The notes beneath the pieces were generated by a model. The model did no database searches. It had not been told where the DNA came from and worked only from the letters and a program-made list of their open reading frames with translations. Of a DNA stretch of 64,000 nt, positions 52,174 to 58,615 are shown piece after piece (the stretch's first letter is position 1; every line of letters begins with the position of its first letter). The stretch spans positions 400-64,399 of the forward strand of contig PNAM01000037.1 in NCBI GenBank assembly GCA_003170275.1. The letters run 5' to 3'. This DNA is from Myxococcales bacterium (GTDB lineage: Bacteria > Myxococcota_A > Polyangia > Palsa-1104). The position numbers and the translations under genes were made by a program.

Positions 52174-52191
52174 CCGCATCGAGTTTGCAGC

Positions 52192-52209
52192 GATCGCGAA
52201 GACGCGATC
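52192..52209 (+). terminator. Stem-loop downstream of the phosphoesterase gene
   Basis: GATCGCG (52192-52198) pairs perfectly with CGCGATC (52203-52209) around the loop AAGA. It begins 19 bp after the stop codon. It lacks a run of T after the stem, so it is a weak candidate for factor-independent termination and may act as an mRNA end stabiliser instead. Confidence 0.4.
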
Positions 52210-52222
52210 AGACTTAAGACCC

Positions 52223-52427
52223 CGGGGTCCTTCTCCACTATCTCAAGGGCCTGACATCCTTTCGGTTCTGGCGTGAATCTGAAAAGTCGCGCCAAAATCG
52301 ATCTCGCGACGGGATCGCAGGTGGCCCGCGTCTCCGTCGCAGCGCGATTCGAAATTCCGCCCACTTTTCAAACTCGCCCCAGAAGTAGCCTGACTTCGCG
52401 CTCTTGCAGTATAGGAGAAGGACCCCG
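52223..52427. repeat. 205-bp element bounded by 14-bp inverted repeats
   Basis: Left arm CGGGGTCCTTCTCC (52223-52236) and right arm GGAGAAGGACCCCG (52414-52427) are exact reverse complements. The left arm overlaps the palindrome GACCCCGGGGTC at 52218-52229, and an imperfect continuation (CTTAAGA outside left, TTCTAAG outside right) extends it. The inside carries no transposase. Terminal inverted repeats around a short non-coding core are the form of a MITE, but a long-range RNA stem is equally possible. No target duplication is visible. Confidence 0.45.
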
Positions 52428-52471
52428 CCCTTCTAAGTTTGGTCTACTCCCTCGGCTCAACCTGAAATCGG

Positions 52472-53413
52472 CTAGACGGCGGCGAGCAGGGCGAGGCGCA
52501 TGTCGTCGGCGGTGGCGTAGCGGCGCGCGGGATCTTTTTCGAGGGCGCGCTCGACCGCTTCGGCGAGCGGGCGCGGCACGGCGGGGTTGCGCACGGCGAT
52601 CGGGACGATCGGGTCGTACTGGATCGAGCGGATCAGCTTCATGGGGCTCTTCTGCTCGTGGGGAAAGCCGCCGGTGAGGAACAGGTAGGCCAGCGCGCCC
52701 ATCGAGTAGATGTCGGCGGGCGGCGTGACGTCGCGGAAGTTGCGGATCTGCTCGGGCGCGAGGTAGTCGAGCGTGCCGCCGACGTCGCCGGGGAGCGTCA
52801 CGGTCAGGCAGTGCGCCTGGTAGTTCTTGGCCAGCCCGAAGTCGGCCAGCTTCACGCCGTCCTGGCCGACCAATAGGTTGGCAGGCTTGATATCGCGATG
52901 GACCACGCCCTCGGCGTGCGCGAAGTGCAGCCCCTCGAGCGCCTCGGTCACCAGCCGCACCGCCTGCGCGACCTCGAACCGCCCGCCGTGCTGCTTGAGC
53001 AGCGCGTGCGCGTCGAGGCCCTCGACGTACTCCATCGACATGAGGAAGATCGCCGGCCGGATCTCCTGCAGCACCTGATAGACCTGCACGATGCGCGGAT
53101 GCTTGAGCTTGCGGTGGATCGACGCCTCGCGCACGAACCGCACGCGCGCCTGCTTGTCCATCGCCACCTTGGGCAGGATCACCTTGAGCGCGACCTGCTG
53201 GCCCTCGTCGTTGAGCGCCAGGTAGACCGCGCCCATGCCGCCCTCTTTGAGGCGGCGGATGATCCGATGGCCGGGGAACACCACCGGCTCGGCGAGCACC
53301 TCGGCGCGGCAGCTCACGCACAGATACGCCATCTCGTCGGTGGGCGAACGCGGCCGCTGCGCAGCCGTCGCGCCGCATTTCACACAAGTCACCGCGTGCA
53401 ACACTCCGTCCAT
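52472..53413 (-). CDS. Ser/Thr protein kinase with an N-terminal zinc ribbon
   Basis: 313 residues. An N-terminal CxxC...CxxC ribbon (Cys10, Cys13, Cys32, Cys35) precedes a full Hanks-type kinase: glycine loop RLKEGGMGAVYLAL, ATP lysine in QQVALKVILPK, HFAHAEGVVHRDIKPANLL (catalytic loop HRDIKPAN), VKLADFGLAKN (DFG), GGTLDYLAPEQIRNF and DIYSMGALAYLFLTGG. It has no transmembrane helix or sensor domain behind the kinase, so the ribbon is the only visible regulatory part. A zinc ribbon in front of a cytoplasmic kinase is a minor architecture that occurs in myxobacteria. Near the FHA and phosphoesterase genes, it makes a kinase-reader-eraser trio (inference). Confidence 0.94.
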   Translation of the reverse strand: MDGVLHAVTCVKCGATAAQRPRSPTDEMAYLCVSCRAEVLAEPVVFPGHRIIRRLKEGGMGAVYLALNDEGQQVALKVILPKVAMDKQARVRFVREASIHRKLKHPRIVQVYQVLQEIRPAIFLMSMEYVEGLDAHALLKQHGGRFEVAQAVRLVTEALEGLHFAHAEGVVHRDIKPANLLVGQDGVKLADFGLAKNYQAHCLTVTLPGDVGGTLDYLAPEQIRNFRDVTPPADIYSMGALAYLFLTGGFPHEQKSPMKLIRSIQYDPIVPIAVRNPAVPRPLAEAVERALEKDPARRYATADDMRLALLAAV

Positions 53414-53460
53414 TGCCCGCGCATCCTACCACGTGGCAGGGGTGCTACTCTCGACGGCTC

Positions 53461-54549
53461 ATGAACGAGCCACGGCTGCTCACCCTCGACGACTACCGCC
53501 GCGCGGCGCGGGCGCGGCTCTCGAAGATGGCGTACGACTACTATCGCTCGGGCGCCGACGGGCAGACGACCTTGCGCGCCAATCGACGTGCGTTTCGCCA
53601 GTGGGAGATCTGGCCGCGCGTGCTGGTCGACGTGTCGTCGCTCGAGCTCGCGACCACCGTCCTCGGCACGCCGGTCGCGCTGCCGGTGCTGGTAGCGCCG
53701 ACGGCGTATCAGCGGCTGGCGCATCCGGACGGCGAGCTGGCGGCCGCGCGCGGCACGCACCGCGCGGGTTCGCTGTTCGTGCTCTCGATGCTCGCCACGT
53801 CGACGCTCGAGGACGTGGCCGCGGCCTCCGACGGGCCGCGCTGGTTCCAGCTGTACGTGCACAAAGATCGCGGGTTGACCCGCTCGCTCGTCGAGCGCGC
53901 GCAAGCCGCCGGGTACTCGGCGCTGGTGCTGACCGTCGACACGCCGCTGCTCGGCCGGCGGCTCGCCGACGAGCGCAACGGCTTTCAGCTGCCGGCCGGG
54001 CTGCGCATGGAGAACCTGCGCGACGCGCAGGCCGCCGCAAACCTCGAGGGCTCGGCGCTCGCCGGCTACGCGGCGGCGCGCCACGATCCGACGCTGTCGT
54101 GGAAGGACGTGGACTGGTTGAGCTCGCTATCGGGACTGCCGGTGGTGCTCAAGGGCATCCTGCGAGCCGACGACGCCGCGCGCGCGGTGAGCGCCGGCGC
54201 GGCCGGGATCGTGGTGTCCAACCACGGTGCGCGCCAGCTGGACGGCGCGCCCGCGTCGCTGAGCGCACTTCCCGGCGTGGTCGAGGCGGTGGCCGGCCGC
54301 TGCGAAGTGCTGCTCGACGGCGGCATCCGCTGGGGAACCGACGTCTTCAAAGCGCTCGCGCTGGGCGCCCGCGCGGTGCTGCTCGGCCGCCCGATCTTGT
54401 GGGGCCTGGCGGTCGCCGGCGACTCCGGCGTCCAGCACGTCCTCGATCTGGTCCGCGAAGAGCTGACCCGCGCGATGGCCCTCTCCGGCTGCCCCACCCT
54501 CGCCTCGATCACCCCCGACCTCGTCCGCCGAGATAACAAGCGGACTTAA
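53461..54549 (+). CDS. FMN-dependent alpha-hydroxy acid oxidase/dehydrogenase
   Basis: 362 residues from ATG 53461. The family of glycolate/lactate oxidases and LldD uses FMN to oxidise 2-hydroxy acids. Signature pieces: the N-terminal YDYYRSGADGQTTLRANRR, PVLVAPTAYQRLAHPDGE (flavin pocket), WFQLYVHKDRGLTRSLVERA, LTVDTPLLGRR, VVLKGILRADDAARA (FMN lysine), the catalytic SNHGARQLDGAPAS with His255 and Arg258, and LDGGIRWGTDVFKALALGA. No transmembrane helix is present. The end of the gene, DNKRT-stop, is made of the left arm of the inverted repeat at 54532-54560. Substrate not decidable. Confidence 0.94.
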   Translation: MNEPRLLTLDDYRRAARARLSKMAYDYYRSGADGQTTLRANRRAFRQWEIWPRVLVDVSSLELATTVLGTPVALPVLVAPTAYQRLAHPDGELAAARGTHRAGSLFVLSMLATSTLEDVAAASDGPRWFQLYVHKDRGLTRSLVERAQAAGYSALVLTVDTPLLGRRLADERNGFQLPAGLRMENLRDAQAAANLEGSALAGYAAARHDPTLSWKDVDWLSSLSGLPVVLKGILRADDAARAVSAGAAGIVVSNHGARQLDGAPASLSALPGVVEAVAGRCEVLLDGGIRWGTDVFKALALGARAVLLGRPILWGLAVAGDSGVQHVLDLVREELTRAMALSGCPTLASITPDLVRRDNKRT

Positions 54550-54629
54550 CTTTTTAACTTTTTCGTCCGGTTCTCGGACGAGCTCGCATCTCGACCAACC
54601 AAGTTAAAAAGTTAAGTCCGCTTGTTATC
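54532..54629. repeat. Perfect 29-bp inverted repeat with 40-nt loop, also candidate bidirectional terminator
   Basis: 54532-54560 and 54601-54629 are exact reverse complements (29 of 29). The arms are AT-rich, beginning GATAACAAGCGGAC and containing TTTTTAACTT. The loop has a second perfect stem, CGTCCG (54564-54569) with CGGACG (54575-54580) around GTTCT. The left arm forms the last five codons and stop of the oxidase gene. T-runs after the stem on both strands fit a bidirectional terminator for the two convergent genes. The composition differs from the GC-rich surroundings, so it may also be an inserted element. Confidence 0.85.
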
Positions 54630-54694
54630 CGTTGGTTGGGACTTGTTATCCGTTATCCTTGTTATCCGTTGGTTGGGACTTGTTATCCGTTATC
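54621..54694. repeat. Two identical 37-bp tandem units overlapping the inverted repeat
   Basis: 54621-54657 and 54658-54694 are identical 37-bp units; each contains CTTGTTATCC twice (four copies in all) and TTGGTTGGG once. The first nine bases of unit 1 are the end of the right arm of the 29-bp inverted repeat. CCAACCAA at the end of its loop (54596-54603) is the reverse complement of the TTGGTTGG in each unit. The second unit supplies the last codons and stop of the convergent methyltransferase gene. Array growth by slippage is the simplest explanation. Confidence 0.9.
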
Positions 54695-55567
54695 TGGGAT
54701 GCCCATGGAGGTGCGGAGGGCGTTGAATTCGGGGGTTCGGCGGCCGGAGAGGTCGCGAACGGTGAGGGGCGAGTCGTCGGTGCGGGGGGCGGCTTCGCCG
54801 GAGCGACGCATGGAGAAGACGACGATCAGCGGGGGCTTGCCGGCGCGCGGGATGATCTCGCGCCAGCGCTCGATGGACAGGCCGGCCTGCGACGCGGCGC
54901 CGGCGACACGCGCGTCTTGCCCTGCGGACTCGCAGGCGACGAACGGCGCGCCCGGCGCGAGCACGCGCGCGGCCGCGCGACAGTAGTCCTCGATCCCGCC
55001 GCGGTGCTCGAAGCGGCACGGCCCGCGCTGCACGTGGTCCGACTCGGTCCCCGCGCCGCGCCGAAAGTAGGGCGGCGTGCCGGTCACCAGCTCGAAGCGC
55101 GTCTCGTCGAGCGCGTCGGCCTCGCGAAAGTCGGCGTGACGCACGTGGCAGCGATCGCCGACCCCGTTCCACGCGATCGAGCGCTCGGCCAGTCGCGCGC
55201 TCACCTCCTGCGCTTCGATGCCGAGCGTTCGCGCGAGCGGAAAGCGCCACGCGGTGAGCAGCATCACGGTGCCGATTCCGCAGCCGAGATCGAGCGTGCG
55301 CGCGGGCGGCGTCGCGCACTGCCGCGCGGCAAACCACGCGGTCACCAGATCGTCCAGCGACCAGCGGTGCCCGTCGACCCGCTGCAGGATCCGCCAGTCA
55401 CCCGACAGCCAGCACAGATCCTCGCCCTCGCGCGGCCACAGCTCGTCGAGCAGCCCGGGCGTCGCCGCCTTCGGTCCCGGCGCCACCCAGCCAGCCGGCC
55501 GCCGCGCGCCACGGAGAATCCCGCCGCGCGGCGACGGTGCGTCGGCTACAGCGTGTCGCTCGTGCAA
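54683..55567 (-). CDS. tRNA1(Val) adenine-37-N6-methyltransferase-like (TrmN6/YfiC family)
   Basis: 294 residues (opening at TTG 55567; a GTG at 55486 could also serve, as the first 27 residues are not conserved and overlap the next gene's end by 22 bp). Landmarks of the N6-adenine methyltransferases: WRILQRVDGHRWSLDDLVTA, LDLGCGIGTVMLLTAWRFP (SAM loop), LGIEAQEVSARLAER and LVTGTPPYFRRGAG, the NPPY-equivalent with T-P-P-Y. The C-terminal PRAGKPPLIVVFSMRR is typical. It would methylate tRNA or another nucleic acid. The stop TAA lies in the tandem repeat at 54658-54694. Confidence 0.86.
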   Translation of the reverse strand: MHERHAVADAPSPRGGILRGARRPAGWVAPGPKAATPGLLDELWPREGEDLCWLSGDWRILQRVDGHRWSLDDLVTAWFAARQCATPPARTLDLGCGIGTVMLLTAWRFPLARTLGIEAQEVSARLAERSIAWNGVGDRCHVRHADFREADALDETRFELVTGTPPYFRRGAGTESDHVQRGPCRFEHRGGIEDYCRAAARVLAPGAPFVACESAGQDARVAGAASQAGLSIERWREIIPRAGKPPLIVVFSMRRSGEAAPRTDDSPLTVRDLSGRRTPEFNALRTSMGIPDNG

Positions 55568-55959
55568 GCCGACAGCTCGGTCGGGCAGCCGCCGCTCTGG
55601 ATGATCCCGAGCGCGCAGGTCAGGCAGGTTTGCGACATGTCGCCGGCACCCGAGCAGTCGCCCGATCCGCCGTCGACGTCCGCACTGCAGGCGACGTCAC
55701 CGCAGTTGATCAGCGTGTTGAGCTTGGTGGTGCCCGACGGCGTCAGGCGCGTGAGGCAATCGGTGGCGCAGGTCTGGCTGGTGCAGCTCATGATGCAGGT
55801 GACGAAGCCGCCGCAGGTCAGCGGGCCCGGGCTCAGGTCGCGCACCGAGAGGTCGGGCACCGACTGGAGATCGGGCGCCACGCTCAGGTCCATCACCGGG
55901 GTGGCGTCGTCGCCGCAGCCAAGAAAGGAGAGGGTCGCGCAGAGAAGGATGATCCGCAT
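55546..55959 (-). CDS. Cys-rich lipoprotein with Asp-Leu repeats
   Basis: 137 residues; lipobox ATLSFLGC (Cys15). A linker of Asp-Leu repeats (DLSVAPDLQSVPDLSVRDLS) leads to a domain with about twelve cysteines in 85 residues (CGGFVTCIMSCTSQTCATDC, CLTCALGIIQSGGC). The Cys spacing (C-x5-C-x3-C-x4-C) would give several disulfides. It starts 181 bp from the divergent Cys-rich lipoprotein at 56140, with the gap partly AT-rich and holding both promoters. The Asp-Leu linker is like that of the lipoprotein at 38711-39013. Function unknown. Confidence 0.82.
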   Translation of the reverse strand: MRIILLCATLSFLGCGDDATPVMDLSVAPDLQSVPDLSVRDLSPGPLTCGGFVTCIMSCTSQTCATDCLTRLTPSGTTKLNTLINCGDVACSADVDGGSGDCSGAGDMSQTCLTCALGIIQSGGCPTELSACTSDTL

Positions 55960-56139
55960 GCCGGGGTCGTACGACGGACCGCGCCGAAAGTAAACAGGGT
56001 CGTAAATATTTGCTTAACCCCGTCGCTGTTGCGTCGTCCGCGCCGCAGCGCGCGTGCGTCACCGTCGCCGCACGACAAATTTGCCACGTTCTCCCGTCGC
56101 TGCGGCGCAGGTATGTTGGCTGCGAAGTCGGAGGGGACG

Positions 56140-58590
56140 ATGCGACACCAGGTTGCGTTTTTTCTGTGCGGCGTTGCGTTCGCGGCGTGCTCATCGTCGA
56201 CGGGCGGGACGGGCGGCGGCGGGCCGGAGAGCTTCGATCCGTGCTCGAGCAATCCGTCTCCCGGCTTCGATCCCGACGCGCGCGGCCTGGCGAAGTGCTG
56301 CACCGACGGCGTGTATCAAGGCCCCGCGCACTGCGTGCCCGGCGACGTGGTGCCGGCGGCGGTCGCCAGCGGCCTGGCCATGTGCCCGGCGGGCGGCCTG
56401 TGCCTTCCCGACAAGGCGATCCGCGCCGGCGCGAGCTACCAGCCGGCCACCTGCACGTCGCTGGCGATGTCTCCCGGCGTGTGCTTGAGCCTGTGCATCC
56501 CGCGCATCGCCAACGATCCGCAGGTCGGCCTCTTGCCGCAGGACGTGTGCGCCGACGACGAGGTGTGCGTCCCGTGCGTCAATCCGCTCAGCATGGTCTC
56601 GACGGGCGCGTGCCAGCTGCTCGATCCGATGTGCGGCGGCGACGGCGGCGCGGCGGAGGACGCGGGCCCGGCGATGTGCCCGTACTCGGGGCCGCCGATC
56701 ATCGATCCGGCGACGCTCAGCGACTGCGCGCCGGTGTGCGGCGGGGCGCACTGCGTGCCAGCCAACCTGGTCTCCGCCGCGCAACAGCCGCTGCTCGCGT
56801 CGTGCATGGCGGGCACGCAACCCGGGCTGTGCGCGCCCGACGAGCTGATCGAGTCGGGTGGCAACTACCTGCCGCCGCCGTGCCGTTCGGTGGCCGGCGC
56901 CGAGGGGCGCTGCATCTCGACCTGCCTGCCGAGCGTCGCCGCGCAGGCCGCGCAGCTCCCGCAAGACAGCTGCGCCGCAGGGCAGAAGTGCGCGCCGTGC
57001 TTCAACCCGGTGGGCGCCGATCCGACCGCCGCGACCGGCGCGTGCACGATCGCCTGCGACGCGCCCAAAGAGCCGCCGCTGCAGATCAGCTGCCCGTGGA
57101 CCGGCCCGCCGCTCGTCGATCCAACCACCTTTGCCGCGTGCAGCCCCACCTGCGGCGGCGCGCACTGCGTCCCGACCGCCAACGTTCCCGTCGCCCAGCA
57201 GGCTCTGCTCGCACCTTGCGCGGGCGGCTACTGCACGCCGGATGCGTTCATCACGACTGGAGGCAAGCTGATCGCCAAGAGCTGCACCTCGATCGCGGGC
57301 GTCGAGGGCCGCTGCCTGTCGACGTGCATTCCGCAGGTCGGCGCGCAGGCCGCGCAGCTCCCGAAGGACACTTGCGACGCCGGCGAGAAGTGCACGCCGT
57401 GCTTCAATCCGATCGCGGCGGATCCCTCCGCAGCGACGGGCGCGTGCTCGATCGGCTGCGACAAGCCGGCCAAACCGCCGCTGGTGCTGACCTGCCCGTG
57501 GACCGGCCCGGCGGTCACCGACCCGACCACGTTCCCGGCGTGCAGCCCGACCTGCGGCGGCGCGCACTGCGTCCCGACGGCGCAGGTGCCGGCCGCGCAA
57601 CAGTCGCTGCTCGCCACCTGCTCGGGCGGGTTCTGCGTGCCCGATCCGATCATCCAGGCGGCGGGCAACTACGTGCCGCCTACCTGCACCTCGGTGGCGG
57701 GCGCCGAAGGACGCTGTGTCTCGACCTGCCTGCCGTCGGTGGCGGCGCAAAAGCAGCTGTTGCCGCAAGCCACCTGCCCGACCGGCACCAGGTGCGCGCC
57801 GTGCTTCAACCCGACGGCGACCGATCCCAAAGCGGCCACCGGCGCGTGCACGCTGGCGTGTGACCAGCCGACCAGGCCGCCGGTGATCTTGCACTGCCCG
57901 TGGACCGGCCCGGCGGTGGTCGATCCGACGGCGTTCCCCGCATGCAGCCCGACCTGCGGCGGCGCACACTGCGTTCCGTCGGCGATGGTGCCGGTCGCGC
58001 AGCAAGCGTTGCTCGCCCCGTGCGCGGGCGGCTTCTGCGCGCCCGACAAGGTGATCCAGGCGGCCGGCAACTACGTCCCTGCGAGCTGCACGCCGTTCGC
58101 CGGCGCGTCCGCCGAGGGCCGCTGCCTGTCGCACTGCATCCCGTCGGTGGCGCAGCGCGCGTCGCAGCTCTCGCAGGACCTGTGCGCCTCGGGCGAGCTG
58201 TGCGTGCCGTGCTACGACCCGTTCACCGGCGCGTCGACCGGCGCGTGCACGACCGCGTGCGACCAGCCGGCCGCGCCGCCGTTCCTGTTCCCGTCGTGCT
58301 GCCAGCAGGGCGGCACGTGCGTGCCGAGCGGCCAGGTGCCGGCGAGCCAGGCGGCGAACCTGCAGCGGCTCAACTGCCCGTCGCAGTTCCTATGCGTGCC
58401 CGACGAATACCTGCCCAGCCCGACGCAACCGATCGGCTCGTGCGGGACGCTCCTGTTCGGCGGCGGCACGTGCGTGAGCCTGTGCGTGAGTCTGCCGACC
58501 GGCGCCGGCATCTTCGGCCAGCGCACCTGCCCCAACAACCACACCTGCGTCCCCTGCTCGCTCGCCCCCGCCGGCACCCCCGGCTGCTAG
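56140..58590 (+). CDS. Modular Cys-rich lipoprotein (A-B4-C architecture), six modules
   Basis: 816 residues; the ATG at 56140 follows GGAGGGG (56130-56136). The N-terminus CGVAFAACSSS has a lipobox-like AAC (Cys17). Module A (about 30-179) has CCTDGVYQGPAHCVP and GVCLSLCIPRIAN. Four B modules (180-317, 318-451, 452-585, 586-719) each begin CPWTGPP/AxxDP and hold CGGAHCVP, EGRCLST/SHC, CAPCFNP and TGAC; each has about 14 cysteines. Module C (720-816) begins SCCQQGGTCVP and ends TPGC. Modules B1-B4 are more like each other than like the single B of the paralogue at 46100-47407, so they expanded within this gene. No catalytic motif is visible. Confidence 0.9.
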   Translation: MRHQVAFFLCGVAFAACSSSTGGTGGGGPESFDPCSSNPSPGFDPDARGLAKCCTDGVYQGPAHCVPGDVVPAAVASGLAMCPAGGLCLPDKAIRAGASYQPATCTSLAMSPGVCLSLCIPRIANDPQVGLLPQDVCADDEVCVPCVNPLSMVSTGACQLLDPMCGGDGGAAEDAGPAMCPYSGPPIIDPATLSDCAPVCGGAHCVPANLVSAAQQPLLASCMAGTQPGLCAPDELIESGGNYLPPPCRSVAGAEGRCISTCLPSVAAQAAQLPQDSCAAGQKCAPCFNPVGADPTAATGACTIACDAPKEPPLQISCPWTGPPLVDPTTFAACSPTCGGAHCVPTANVPVAQQALLAPCAGGYCTPDAFITTGGKLIAKSCTSIAGVEGRCLSTCIPQVGAQAAQLPKDTCDAGEKCTPCFNPIAADPSAATGACSIGCDKPAKPPLVLTCPWTGPAVTDPTTFPACSPTCGGAHCVPTAQVPAAQQSLLATCSGGFCVPDPIIQAAGNYVPPTCTSVAGAEGRCVSTCLPSVAAQKQLLPQATCPTGTRCAPCFNPTATDPKAATGACTLACDQPTRPPVILHCPWTGPAVVDPTAFPACSPTCGGAHCVPSAMVPVAQQALLAPCAGGFCAPDKVIQAAGNYVPASCTPFAGASAEGRCLSHCIPSVAQRASQLSQDLCASGELCVPCYDPFTGASTGACTTACDQPAAPPFLFPSCCQQGGTCVPSGQVPASQAANLQRLNCPSQFLCVPDEYLPSPTQPIGSCGTLLFGGGTCVSLCVSLPTGAGIFGQRTCPNNHTCVPCSLAPAGTPGC

Positions 58591-58615
58591 CGCTCGTGGC
58601 GGTTGCGTACGGTTG

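Larger units (their letters stand above)
52174..52471. other. Non-coding region between convergent phosphoesterase and kinase genes
   Basis: 298 bp with no open frame that resembles a gene. It holds a stem-loop near the phosphoesterase end, a pair of 14-bp inverted arms at 52223-52236 and 52414-52427, and small pairs GAAAAGT/ACTTTTC (near 52280 and 52363) and GAAGT/ACTTC (near 52382). The layered symmetry suggests a folded RNA, an extended bidirectional terminator, or the remnant of a small mobile element. No promoter is called. Confidence 0.55.
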
